From Sistotremastrum niveocremeum HHB9708 (taxonomy: Eukaryota > Basidiomycota > Agaricomycetes > Sistotremastrales > Sistotremastraceae), in the NCBI GenBank assembly GCA_001630475.1, contig KV419401.1, positions 819,856 through 878,291 of the forward strand: DNA of 58,436 nucleotides, read 5' to 3'. A program made the translations under genes and the position numbers. Shown here piece after piece: positions 35,605 to 47,446 of the stretch; within the stretch, counting starts at the first letter, position 1; every line of letters begins with the position of its first letter. Under the pieces are notes generated by a model. The model was not told the origin of the DNA and searched no databases. It saw nothing but the letters and a program-made list of their open reading frames with translations.

Positions 35605-37246
35605 TCAATATTGAATAGCATACAGTAAGCGACTGGCCGATCCATTTTCCTTGAACTCAAAGGCTGCGTTGAGCAACAGTCGACCACGCAAGGAATCCCA
35701 CCCGGCGACGCGATAAGCCAGCATTCGGGCACAATGTGTTGGCAAAGCCAAATGCATAGTCTTCACCTGCTTCGTTTTTGAGTCTAAAATTGGCACATCA
35801 ATAACGTCCTTGGGTGCCTCCCAAGGTCCCTCAAAACTCGCAAGGCCCGCATCAGGAACGGCAGGTTGGCCACGAGGGTCGGGTCGAACAACCGTATCAG
35901 TTTCGTATGCAACGAGTCTGTCGTCATGGAGGAGGAGGGAGACGTAGTGTTGAGCTTCGGGTTCACCCTCCTCAACGCTTGGTTCAACGATCTCAAAATC
36001 CCGGATGCAGATAGCGGAGGCGAGCAAACCAGCAGGAAGGGGTCGGATAGTTGCCGCAGGCCAACGTGGCTCATTGAACAAGTGGGTGAGTTGAAAGGGT
36101 ACCGATGTCCATGAGATATCGGAGGCTTCATCGAGACTTGAGTCGCGTGGATCGAGGATGTCGTGAGGATAGTTGGCAAGAGCGATCACACGACGCACGA
36201 ATCTGCGTTGGGACTCGGGTTCATCTTGGCCACGGAGCCATCCGCCGTTAATGCGGAGTTTCTTGGCTTGCTCGTGGATAGAGATTTGAAAGATGAGCCC
36301 TGCGTCTGACTAGAAAGAAGCTTCAATACGTGCAGTCTGGAAGAGCGAGGGTGAACACGTACATCAAGCTCATAGTCGTCGGCAAACAAGAGGAGTACTC
36401 CGGCACGTGTGGCATAGTTCAGCAATTGGACGCTCCTGCTTGCTTCTGCGATGAAGATGTCACCTGACATATACAAATTATGTACTCGGTGCGGGAAGAT
36501 GAAATCCTGTTTATGGGAAATGACTGGTGCAGCCGGGTCTCCTCGCTCATCAGGGAAGCGCACATGGATCGTTCGTATGATACTGAAGAGTAAGATTCAG
36601 TAGCGTCGAATTAGGTTTCTAAGAATATTTACCCGTGATCTTGACCCTCAGGCTGAGCGGAATGTCCACGCGCGTTGCTCGCGACAAAGGCCAACATTAT
36701 AGCTCCGTCTCCCAGAACTTTGTATTGGAACGGCTTAGAGAGATCTTCATCCGAGCCAAGGCGGCAAGAAATGTGCTCCCATCCGGCTTCATTCCTGCGG
36801 ATGGAGACAGATTCATTCCCCCAGTCAACGAACCACGCGTTGCCAGGAAGTGCAAGATGGCCGATCTCATTATGGGTCGTCCACGATCTCGAAGGAGAGA
36901 CGACGAAGCTTTTAGGAGTGATGACTTCGTGCTCGAGGGCTTCTGCTATCGAAAGGGATCGTGCGGCCAACGAGATCAGCTGTTCGATAGGCACCGTCTC
37001 TAGGGTACGGCCCGTTGGTAGGACTAATCGTTCTTGGCAGTCTGACCCGTCTTGCCAGTATCGTCGAGATGTCTTTCCAAGCTCGTAGAACTTATGACAA
37101 GTCTACGGACGCGTTGAGTCTCAGGAATCAAGTGGAATGGTGTGGCACACCTGAGTTAGGTTATACAGATCCGATAAAGTGGCATTTTCCATGATGATGA
37201 GCACAAGTTCGATGGGAACAGAGGACATGCCGGTCAGCATGACCAT
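35605..37246 (-). CDS. F-box-like protein D
   Basis: Start at 37246 (MVMLTG) or 37228 (MSSVPIELVLIIMENATLSD). Exon 1 ends LYNLTQ, followed after an intron by TCHKFYELGKTSRRYW and LPTGRTLETVPIEQLISLAARS; then ALPGNAWFVDWGNESVSI, VLGDGAIMLAF and, after two more introns (about 36627-36586 and 36361-36311), a body ending AGWDSLRGRLLLNAAF and LLYAIQY at 35605. About 490-520 aa; inner boundaries approximate. Most like paralogue A (same 'RLYVW/AGWDSLRGR' end block and intron after the conserved Gln). Divergent from M4. Confidence 0.75.
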
Positions 37247-38045
37247 TTTCAAGACGGGGTATGTATCTTGTTGAAGATGATAAGGCCCGAATCCAAGTGA
37301 TTCTCGTGGGAACCACTGGGCGTTGAGGAATACTTCAAGGGGGTTTTCGCTCTGTCTTCGATGGATGCAGATTTTCTCTTTCGCAACAACGAAGAGAGAG
37401 GATGACAGTATTCGATAAAGAGCTTATCTGCCAGGCGAGAAAATTTATTCGGCCGCGGCCCGCGGGTCAACAAACTGGCGGATCCTGTCGGAATTCCTGG
37501 ATTAAGGCGGATGGAATTCCGGCGTAGCTATTCTGCTGCAAAACTTGCTCACGTCCTCCAGTACGACATTATTTGTGGACATTATGTAGCTTCGAGGGAG
37601 CAGGAGAAAGCGAGTTGGCAAGTCTAACCCGAAACGTAAAGACTCTTAGGTCATAAACACGTGACGGCGCGGTATGTCACGTCACGCTCCCTCAGTTTTG
37701 TTGTCTCACCTTGCGTGGTGTGCGTACTGTTTTGTCAACGCAGAACGTCTCTTCGCATCGTATTGGTGCGCACTGCATTTTTTACCTCGTTCCTTGACTG
37801 CTTATGTCCTTTGTCTCTATTGTTTCATAATGTGAATCATGCGACAAGCCCGTACAAGGTCGCTGACCTTGTTTCGAACGGGCAACGTCGGTTGTCATGG
37901 GAGATGAGTTCGAACAACAAGCCAACCTCGAGAGTGGCTCAGAATTCATACTTTTAGGGCGTCTGCCACCTCTATATCCTGTCCCCAATCCCTTTCCTCG
38001 CCAACACGATAGTGCACCACCGACAGCCTGCTTATATTCGAGAAG
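37247..38045. promoter_or_regulatory. divergent region between F-box D and M4
   Basis: About 800 bp with no gene. It holds the promoters of both genes and the 28-bp element at 37660-37687. Confidence 0.45.
37660..37687 (+). promoter_or_regulatory. 28-bp element upstream of M4 (shared with M2)
   Basis: CGTGACG...GGTATGTCACGTCACGC, three differences from 26981-27008, placed 359 bp before the M4 start codon. Contains inverted CGTGACG-type half sites. Confidence 0.5.
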
Positions 38046-40375
38046 ATGACTGAACTTGAGAGGAAGTGCCAACGAGTTGGAGTGGAAGACTGGGAGACTC
38101 TCGGTGACATAGTAGCCCGCCACCTCAAAATATGTAGGTCCCTCCTCATCCTTTTGCTCTTCGTCCAATAAAAAACTTTGCTGCAGCCATCTCAACACCT
38201 CGCGATGCACAGCGGATCCTCAAGAAACAATTGGGTGCTGAAGTCATCAGGAAGCTCGTCCGATGCTCTCAAAGTCATCGAAGTGACCAAGTCTACTGTG
38301 GCATCCTGGCATGCATCAGGAATATTACCGCGGACTCCATGCTGGCTCAAGAGATTTACAAGCAAAGTAGGCATGGGCACCTCGACCGGCGAAAGATTGC
38401 TAATATGAGCCCAGATCTGCAAGATTTTGTTTTTCGCTGCCTTGACAGACCACGAGATTCCAAGATTCGCAGGCTATCGATCCTAGCGCTACTTGACTTA
38501 GTGTCGAGACTTCCTGAATTACGGCCCTCGCTCGATTTGACCATCAAAGCGTTGCCGGTTCTCGTCAGCGCTATTTCCGACCACCTCATCCCCGACACCC
38601 AAAACGACATTGATATGTTGGGTGCAATCCTCAGCACCTTGCCGGGTTCATTCTCCAAACTTAGCACATACGAAATCATTACACACCGCACAATATCGGC
38701 CGACGTAACCCAAACCTTCAGAATTCCATCACTAGCAAGGATGTTGGTCGATCTACTCGATGTCAGCAAATCGTCGTTCCCCCTAGCGTGGGAATCCCTC
38801 CAACTCATTTCCGTGTCACTTTCCTGGACGCCTTACTACGACAGCAGGGCTATCCGAAGCGTCCCCAATATGAAGGGCGTCACATTGCTTACTGCTTTCA
38901 CCCTCACTTCCTCCGTCAGTCTTCGGTGTATCGGGTTTCTCGGTCTCCTGAATCACCGTTCTCGTGATTACTCTCGTGACTGCCAGGAGGTTCGCTTATG
39001 CACTCCGCAGTTGGTGGTTTCCATCCAACCCATTGCAGGTCTTGAAGAAACGATAAGATCGGCGAACGAGAAACATCGAGAGGAATTTGCGGCGTCGACC
39101 AAAGAAACACTCGAGGACTGTGACCTGATTGTCAAGATGTACAATGATACACTCGAGAGGACGAAGCACCTAGTTCCTCCACCCGACTGGTATGGCGATG
39201 CCATGCAATTTGTCGAATTCGCACTTCAGGGGCCTCGTTGCATCGACGAGTCATATCGTTTTCCGTTTGAACGAATATTCAGATCGACAGTGTGTTGTAG
39301 AAACGAAGCACTACTACACATGATTGTAGGGCTGAGATCTCACGGAAAGAATCGTGAAGCCGAGATCTTGAATCTCAGCGCCAATTTCTACGAACTTGAA
39401 GTGATGGTGCGCGATGGAGACGCTCCCAAGGAAATACGTGACTTCTACCTGTCCAGCCGCCTTACGGCCGACAAAGGACTTTCACGATGGCCGAATCACT
39501 GCTTTTTCTATTATGCGATGATCAAGGCACAATCCGGATCCAATTACTTGGATTGGGCTGCTCAAGGCCTTCAATGTAGTGATTGTACTCCCTACCTCGA
39601 GGGACAGATTCACTACGAAAAATCTTTGAACCTATTCAGCATGGGAGTCCGACAGGTATCCTCGTTTCTTGACGAACCTCGATGGTGGTCCAAAGGCGTA
39701 AGCGCATTGAAACAAGCAGAAGAAAGCATCTCCCGAGCGTTAGTCTGTCTTGAACGCGGCTGTGCCCAAGAACGAATGATGATCGTCCTGCGGTTCATGA
39801 CGAACTTGCTTACAGCAAGCGCTCCTAATCTCGACGACATCTATGTATGTATTTCCATATCATCCAGCTTTTCTTGTTTCATTATGAATCCTACAGTGCG
39901 AGGAATCTAAAGAAGCTCTAGCAACACTTCGTGCAAAGAAATTTGCAGAGCATTCGGAACTACGAGCGGCTGTGGGCGATCTTATACGGTTTCGCTCGAA
40001 GGCATCACAAGATTGGTCTTCGCTCATCTCGAAAACAGAAAAGCTGGAGCACGTGGTCACGGAGGCACAGAAATTCCGAAATTTCAAGGCGGACGACGTA
40101 TGGGACCCTTCCGGTTTACAGCCAAGCTCGTCTGAATTGGATCGCACTGGTCGGATTTATATGCCGACCTCCCTCGTTGTGCATGGTGCGAAAGAGCCAG
40201 CATGGGTCTTAAACTGTGTACCAGATGCGGCAAAGCAAAATATTGTGATAAAACTTGGTTCGTTCTCTGCCGTCTCATTTGGACTTTGTCTTTTGATGTG
40301 CTTTTCAACAGCCAACAATTTCATTGGAAAGAAGCGCATAAGAAGGAATGCAGATCTCCTGAGATCTTGGCGTAG
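38046..40375 (+). pseudogene. MYND-finger family gene M4, frameshifted before the finger
   Basis: Exons: 38046-38133, 38188-38366, 38415-39844, 39897-40257, 40312-40375. Body intact and M2-like: STPRDAQRILKKQLG, CIGFLGLLNHRSRDY, GLQCSDCTPYLEGQIHY, SFLDEPRWWSKG. Exon 4 is 361 nt, whereas M1, M2, M3 and M6 all have 362 nt. The frame is lost near 40155-40165 (GRIYMP), just before the finger, whose residues (CAWCERASMGLKLCTRCGK, KYCDKTC, FHW, HKKEC) remain intact in another frame. Read through, the protein would end in unrelated sequence without a zinc finger. Intron 2 (38367-38414, 48 nt) is in-frame if retained. It could also be a sequencing error, in which case M4 is a normal family member of about 707 aa. 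Confidence 0.75.
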
Positions 40376-40584
40376 AAGGCTCGAGTTCGAGACTGGAGGT
40401 ATCGGCCTCCCTTATTCTCGTATGGAATTTGCCTTTAGCCATCGTAGATGTGTAGGATACCAAGATGTGATTGATTGCATATAATACCCAAAACAGTGAC
40501 GACATGTATTTGATTCTATTGGGCGAACGTTCAGCGACCGGAGCTTTACGAGCCAGATTACTAGTATAGCACAAAGCTTACCTA

Positions 40585-41305
40585 TTATTCACTGATCCGG
40601 CTGGCAGAGCTGCGAAACAAACGTGAATGAGTCATAGGTATAGAAATGAGAGAAAGGGAAATGGAAAAGAAAATTGGCTGCAAGACTCTCACCAGACGAC
40701 TCCTTCCGGACAAGGATCCACTTGTCTCAATCGTAAATCGTTGACAGAACTGAGCACAATGTTAGTGTATTGCAGACATCATGGTCACTAATACGCACCA
40801 GACAACTCCTCTCGGACAAGGGTCAACCTGCCTGACTGCGTTGACGGAGCTGTGATCAATATGAACGCTTTGAGATAGTGAATAGGAGAGAGTGCCACGT
40901 ACCAGATTACTCCTTTCGGGCATGGGTCCACTATATTTGGCGCAACGCTTTCCGTACGTAAGCATAGCATGAGGAAGAAAGTCAGACAGACGACGTACCA
41001 TACAACATGCTTAGGGCATGGGCTGACTTGTCTTTTTGCTGCTTCTTCTCCTTTGCTACCCCGATCTTCAGTTTATTGAAAATGATGAATCTCAACCGAT
41101 GCGATATACCATATGACACCTCTCGGGCACGGATCGACGCCGCCATCTACAGCGCTGTGAGCTCATGTACTGAAAGCATTAAATATCCAAACGAATATTA
41201 ATGTGACTTACCGCTGATAAATAGAGGTGTCGGAGTCGCCAAAACCCCGTTGCCAGCAGTCAGCGCTCCAAGGATCAGAGGGACAGTAGCGAGGAATAAA
41301 CGCAT
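40585..41305 (-). CDS. secreted cysteine-repeat peptide precursor (five PCPxGVxC modules)
   Basis: Seven tiny exons: 41305-41212, 41146-41110, 41055-40999, 40947-40903, 40849-40799, 40749-40693, 40609-40585 (366 nt, 121 aa). Exon 1 encodes a signal peptide (MRLFLATVPLILGALTAGN, cleavage probably after GVLA). Each of exons 2-6 encodes one module: VDPCPRGVIC, VSPCPKHVVC, VDPCPKGVIC, VDPCPRGVVC, VDPCPEGVVC. Every module ends with an intron inside its last Cys codon (TG|C or TG|T), so exons 3-6 are symmetric phase-2 exons that can duplicate freely. One KR and two Arg sites precede QV in three modules (AAKRQV, AVRQV, RLRQV), possible Kex2-type processing sites. C-x5-C spacing is constant. A TATA box lies 82-88 bp upstream. 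Not a family I recognise; a secreted effector, defence or signalling peptide, or a RiPP-like precursor are options. Confidence 0.8.
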
Positions 41306-41386
41306 GATTTTGACTCAAGCTCGTCAAGAGAGAAGATCAGAAGAGCAGCTGAGAGGCAGAGATTCCCTGTGTGGCATTCGTGCGAG

Positions 41387-41393
41387 ATTTATA
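41387..41393 (-). promoter_or_regulatory. TATA box of the repeat-peptide gene
   Basis: TATAAAT on the minus strand, 82-88 bp before the start codon at 41305, with a short 5' leader; suggests a strongly or inducibly transcribed gene. Confidence 0.55.
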
Positions 41394-42220
41394 CTGAGCG
41401 ACGTGTGATCATGAGAGTGGAGTGCTGGTTCAGTTCCTGAAGCATGTGCTTGGTGGACATAAATCGTCGTCTTGGATGCCTTTTCCAATCAGTTCTTTCC
41501 AAATTCGACAGCACTTTTCCGAGTATATCAACCGGATAGATCGCCCATAGCTGAATTTTGCTACAATAGAGTCGCATTGCCTAATTACGGTTCGGCTTGT
41601 TCCATTGGCTTGTTCGGCGAGAGACTCAGAAAAATTGTGAGCCTGAACCAGTATGTCGGGGTCGATGCTGATGTTGACGATAGCAGTGTGCGCGGGTACT
41701 GTGCCAAGCTCTGCGTCTGATAGTAAACCTGATAGTAAACCTGAGTACTGAGTACTAGTAGATGCATCGACGACTCGGATAGAAAAATTTCAAGCGTGCC
41801 GTCGCTGATTCGGAAGGCAGCCAATTTCCCGAATGTCATTTACGACGACCTCGAAGTGCAAGTATTCAAGACTCGCTTGTGAAACAAAATCTGTCGCGCG
41901 TATTGGAAGACTATTCATCCACATCGTTTTGTAGATGGATGTGTCGAGCCACTATATATTATTATCAGGGCCAACCACGGAGATATCGGATGCTGATGAA
42001 CCGAAATGATTATGTCATCATTTCCGTCGCAGAGACTGCTTGATGCAAGGCTTAATGGCAACCCTTGAAGCATCGTTCTCTGTCTGTCCGACCTCAATCT
42101 GGATTCATCTACACCAGCGTGACCTGTTCGAGAAAGAAGCTGGGTTGAACAACGACTCTGTCTATTCCTAAACCACATCTTTGGGTGCTCTATCTCGCAT
42201 CGACACGCTGGCCATCTGTC
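41394..42220. other. intergenic between the peptide gene and M5
   Basis: Divergent region. No further gene; 41379-41444 is the part matched by the relic downstream of M6. Confidence 0.4.
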
Positions 42221-44601
42221 ATGGCACTCATGGATAAATTGGAAAAGGAATGCGAGAGCTTGCAACCTCCTATACGTTCGATAGTCTTGGGAGAAATAGT
42301 TTGTCGACATCTGGGCATTGGTAAGTCATTCAGATCTGTCAGTTGCGCGTCTGGTCTCATAGGCCATCAGCTCTCTCAACTCCACGCGACCTAAAGCGAA
42401 TCATAAAAAATAATCAGGGCTCTTCTGTAGTCCAAAAACTGTGGCAATGTGCCAGAGATCAAAGGAACCTTCGCGTCGCTGGCGGAATCTTGGTCGCCAT
42501 ACGATCTCTTTACATGGATGTCGTTCTAGCTCGGGAAGCCGTCAAACAAAGTGAGTTTCGTACGCGACGATCCCGAAAGAAAGATCTGTATCTGATTCGT
42601 CTCCCAACTATTCAGATCTGCATGATTTTGTTATTCAATGCCTCGATGTACCCTCGAAGAACCTCCAAGAGACTGCGATAACGACCCTTAATGACGTTTT
42701 GTCCTACAGTCCCGATATACTTCCTTCGCTTGACCTAGCAGTCAAATCAAATGCCAAGATCACTCGACTCATCCCGCTATATTCCAAAGCAGGCAGCTCC
42801 GACGATAACAAGCACATCTTCGAGGCTTTGCTTCAGATTATCCGATGCAATATGTGCAAACTCTGCTTGTACAGAATTGCTCAAAATCACGCGTTATCAC
42901 GCTCCAGCCAGAACGCTCTTCAACTGAGGCTCCTGGCTCGCACACTTGTGCCTTTGATTGACGTTGACACATCCTCGACCGTCCATTTGGAGTGGTCTAC
43001 GCTGGATCTTGTATCCGAGTGTCTAACATGGATCGCTTATTACGAGAGTAAAGCTATCCTTTCTCTCCCTTCCAACGAGGGCGTCTTACTTTTTGTCGCC
43101 TTCACACTCAGTTCTTCGCCAGCACTCAGGTGCAGAGGGTTTCTCGGCCTTCTGAATATCTATTCTCCGAACTTCAGGCAAGATTCCCAGGAAGGACGTC
43201 TGTACAATCCATTGTTGGTGTCGGACATCCACGGACTCCCGAGACAAGAGCCGTTCATAAGGCAGGTCGTCGAAGCGCACATCAAAAGGACCGGCGAAGA
43301 AATAGACGCCCTTCCGGCCGAAACCGTCTCCGCTCACTATCACAACCCGCAGACGAGGGTTCTTCCTGACGGTTCAGATTTCGACGCATATGGCTCGGCA
43401 ATGCGTGTCTTCGACTTCGTAACTCAAGGCCCTCAGGATGTAGATGAATCTTTCTTATTCCCGGCTATGCGGATTGTCAAGATCACGGAGTTTCACCGTG
43501 ATATGGAGCAAGACATGAGAATCGCCTTGCTATATCACAAGAAGAACTATGAAGCCGATGTGCTGAAACATTACTTCCTCACGCAGAGACTCCAACGAAT
43601 GAAACCAGGCCGAGGTGATCCTGAAGAAGGATCCCAGGTGTTCATGCTTGGTCGACTTGCTATGGATGCTGGACTGCGACGATGGCCCGAAAAATGTTAC
43701 TTTCACTACGCTATGATACAGTCCCAAGCCGGCCCGCAATATATCGAGCTCGCTACCCTAGGTCTCCAGTCCGCCGATTGCACGCCTCATATCAAAAGAC
43801 AGATCTTTTACCATACTTCCTTGAATCTCTTCTGCATGGGAATCATGCAGTTGTCTCTCGATGGTCCGGAGCCGAGGTGGTGGACGAGAGGCGCTCGGTC
43901 TATCAAACAGGCGTGTTCTCACATCGAGGAAGCATTGGGAATCATGCAGCCGGGTTCAGCGGAAGAGAAAATTCTCCAGATCTTAAAGTTCGTCACTTCT
44001 CAACTGACATGCACTCGTTCGTGCGACCTAGATGATCATCAATTCCGGGTGCGTCCGATCATTTATTATCGAGGCCATCAAAGTCGATTCCAACAGCTCA
44101 CGCAGGTCACCACAGTTGAAGACGCATTAGCAGTTATGGAAGCCAAAGGATGTCAAGATCACTTAGAGTTGCGAAGTGCTGTCGTTCACCTCATCTCTGA
44201 TCGGCGAAAGGCGACTCAGAGATGGTCTGGCCTTCTGAACCTTGTCAATGAAATGGAACATGTCGTCGAAGAAGCAAACAGATTCTCAGATCTCCGAGAG
44301 GATATTCCTTCATCGGAACCTTCTAATTCTGGAAGGGGTCAGAATTTTCCCAAACCGAGCAGTAGCAGGACCTTTCTATATCAATCAGATCTGCCTCGAT
44401 GTACGTGGTGTCGCCGAGCCAGCATGGCTTTGAGAAAGTGTTCGGTATGTGAAACGGCTAAGTATTGTCGAACATCTTGGTCAGTGATATAGTATTATTT
44501 GTCTACTTCCGCATACTAATATTTGCTCTATATTCAGTCAAAAAAGCCATTGGTTGACTGGTCACAAAGGAGAGTGCATATCTCCGGAAATGACTGCATG
44601 A
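42221..44601 (+). CDS. MYND-finger family protein M5
   Basis: Exons: 42221-42320, 42371-42550, 42616-44048, 44106-44479, 44538-44601 (2151 nt, 716 aa). MALMDKLEKECESLQPPIRS, STPRDLKRIIKNNQG, LTWIAYYESKAILSLPSNEG, CRGFLGLLNIYSPNF, FDAYGSAMRVFDFVTQGPQ, CYFHYAMIQSQAGPQYIELA, ADCTPHIKRQIFY, GPEPRWWTRG, then a finger starting CTWCRRASMALRKCSVCET with KYCRTSC, SHW and HKGEC. Intron 3 (57 nt) is in-frame if retained. Tandem with M6, 324 bp apart, same strand; these two are the closest pair. Function unknown. Confidence 0.85.
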
Positions 44602-44924
44602 AGATACCTTTGATAAGGTTTCTAATCCGAAATTCCGAACCGGAAGTCAACCAATCAGTCAAAAAAGCCACGATAAAATTCGGGACGGTGCCGATTATCG
44701 GGACTCATGAAGTTCTTTATTGGTCTACATTACTACTATGTCGCATAGATCGGATGCAACTTATAGAGTCGTTTCTTTTCGAGATGATTGCAAGAGTCGG
44801 AGATGTCGGAATTCGACGCGTCAAGATTACGTCATCATAGCGCTCAAGGAGAACGTTATCCTCAGCTTGATTCTGTAATCCTCCTCAACACCTCAGTCGG
44901 CCGGCCATTGACAAATCCTGTTTG
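44602..44924. promoter_or_regulatory. M5-M6 intergenic
   Basis: 323 bp separating two tandem paralogues; must contain the M6 promoter. No feature stands out. Confidence 0.4.
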
Positions 44925-47303
44925 ATGGATGGGTTAGACAGAGAATGCCTCAGTGTGCCGCTTCCTGTGCCTTGGAGGGTCATGGGAGAGATAGTGTGTA
45001 GGCATCTGGGTGTCGGTATGTCATCCGTATATTTACTATTGGTGAACCAAGAGTAACGCGTCTGCTTTCGTACATCACTAGCTCTAGCAACTCCACGCGA
45101 CATTAAACGTATCGTAAAGAATAACTCAGGCCCTGCTGTGGTTCAGAAGCTCTGGGAGTGTGCGAAAAATCACAGCAGCTACCGCGTCACTGGAGGAATT
45201 CTATTCACGATTCGGTTCTTAAGCATGGATGTTGTGTTGTCTCGGGAAGTTTATAAGCAAAGTAAGAGTATCACACAGATTGACAAAAAACGACAGTCAT
45301 CTGACACGGCAACGAATGCCCAGACTTGCACGATTTCGTATTTCAATGTCTTGATGAACCGTACGAAGAAATTCGCCGAATCGCCATCAGCACGCTCTAC
45401 GAATTGATATCCAGAAGTCCTGATGTGGTGCCTTCGCATGATATGGCGGTCAAAGGAAATGCTAAGCTCACTCAGTTTCTTTCGGAATATGCTGAAGCAA
45501 ACCAACCTGACCAAGACAAGGATATGATGGTGAAGACATTGCTCCGAACAATTCGTCTCAACCTGTGTAGGCTCTCCTCATACGGGGTCATCCAAGGTCG
45601 TGCAATATCACGCTCTATCCAACGCTCTCTTCAACTGCGACTGCTGGCAAGGACAATCGTAGGTTTGATAGATGTTGACGAATCTTCGACGCCCTCTCTA
45701 GACTGGGCTACGTTGAACCTCGCGTCGGAATGTCTAGTATGGATTGCGTATTACGAAAGTAAAGCCATTCTGAGTCTTCCGTCTGATGAAGGCGTATTGC
45801 TCTTCGTTGCTTTCGTCCTGAGTTCCTCTCCGGCTCTGAGATGTAGAGGATTTTTGGGTCTTCTCTATGTCCTCTCTCCCGATTATAGGCAAGATTCTCA
45901 GAGATCCCAATTCTTCAATCCGTTGATGGTGTCGAGTCTTCATGGATTGCCGGGTCAGGAGACGTTTCTGAGGAAAGCATACGAGGAGCGCATGCCCGGT
46001 GAAGACTCACTCGATGATATTTCACTTGAGCAGGTCTCTGAGAATTACCACAACCCGTCAACTGGGATTCTTCCCGATGGTTCATCTTTTGACGCATATG
46101 AATCTGCCCTTCGAGTCTTTGAATTTATCATTCAAGGTCCGCGGAGCGGGGAGGAGTCGTTCACATTTCCAGCCATGAGGCTGTTAAAAGCCCCCGCGCT
46201 TGAGGACTCAATGAGACACGACATGATCACGGCCTTGAAATACAAGGGAAAGAATTACGAAGCCGATGTACTCCGACATGCATTCCTCGTTTGGGAGCTC
46301 GTGACCCTGAAAGCGGAGGGAGGGAGTGCTGACGAGATAGAGGAATTCTACATGGTTGGCCGACTGACTATGGATATTGCAGTGCGACGGTGGCCCGAGA
46401 AATGCTACTTCCACTATGCCATGATTCAATCACAATCAGGTCCGCAATATATCGTATTGGCTAACCAAGGTCTTCGAACTGCCGATTGCACTCCCCATAT
46501 CCAGAGACAGACCGTCTACCATACTTCTCTGAACCTATTTTGTATGGGCGTCATGCAATTATCCCTAGACGGTGTGGAGCCAGCATGGTGGACCAGAGGA
46601 ACACAGTCTATCAAACGGGCATCATCTCATATCACGGAAGCATTGCAGATCATCCAACCGGATTCAGCGGAAGAAGAGATTCTTCAGATCTTACAATTCG
46701 TGACTTTGCAACTCACTCACGCGCAATCCTCCATCTTGGATGCACATGGTTCCTCGGTGCGTCTAGCGATTTACCTACTGTAGTGAAGAAACCTGATAGC
46801 AGTGACGCAGTTCTCGCAAGCTAAAGCCGCTTTAGCAACTCTGACATCTAAGGATTATCAAGATCACTTTGAGTTGCGAGATACCGTCGATATCCTTATT
46901 TCGGACCGCAAGAAGGCCACTCAGAGATGGTCAGGGCTTCTGGACGCTGTGGAGAGAATGGACCATGTCGTCGAAGAAGCTCAAAGATTCTCTGACTTTC
47001 GAGAGAACGATCCTACCTCCGAATCTTCTGAAACGGATGAGAATTTCTCTACCCTGAGCCGGAGACCCCTCTATCAGACAGATCTTCCTCGATGTGCATG
47101 GTGTTGTCGGTCCAGCGTAGCTTTGAAGAAATGTTCCGCATGCGGAAGCGTCAAGTATTGTCAAACGGCGTGGTCAGTGTTATATCTAAATTGTTGTTCC
47201 GATTTGTCACACTGATATTTCAATATCCTCCGAATTTAGCCAAGAGCACCACTGGCAGAACGGTCACAAAAAAGAGTGCATATCGCCGGAAATTGCTGCA
47301 TGA
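44925..47303 (+). CDS. MYND-finger family protein M6
   Basis: Exons: 44925-45015, 45082-45261, 45324-46756, 46811-47172, 47240-47303 (2130 nt, 709 aa). Starts MDGLDRECLSVPLPVPW; then ATPRDIKRIVKNNSG, LVWIAYYESKAILSLPSDEG, CRGFLGLLYVLSPDY, FDAYESALRVFEFIIQGPR, CYFHYAMIQSQSGPQYIVLA, ADCTPHIQRQTVYHTSLN, VEPAWWTRGTQSIKRA, KKATQRWSGLLDAVERMDH. The finger starts CAWCCRSSVALKKCSACGS with KYCQTAC, HHW and HKKEC. The last intron splits the Cys codon (TG|C) as in all paralogues. Confidence 0.85.
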
Positions 47304-47378
47304 AGATGGCCTGATGAAGTTTACCTGATAATCACAGATGTGGTGGCCATCACAAGGACATCTCTTCCCCACGACATA

Positions 47379-47446
47379 CGTGCGAGATATGGAGCTAAGT
47401 GGGGACGGCGTGTGAGTACGAAGCGTGGCATCGTGTTCCTGAAGCA
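47379..47446 (-). pseudogene. promoter relic of a lost repeat-peptide gene
   Basis: CGTGCGAGAT (47379-47388) and TTCCTGAAGCA (47436-47446) match 41379-41388 and 41434-41444 upstream of the intact peptide gene, in the same order with gaps of 47 and 45 bp, and GTGTGA between them. It starts 76 bp after the M6 stop, so the peptide body would have been deleted. Confidence 0.4.

Noticed and set aside
40585-41305. Module ending read as Trp (VDPCPRGVVW) without splicing
   Set aside because: All five modules have a GT donor directly after TG and an acceptor whose next base is C or T; the spliced frame of 366 nt is exact, so the residue is Cys.
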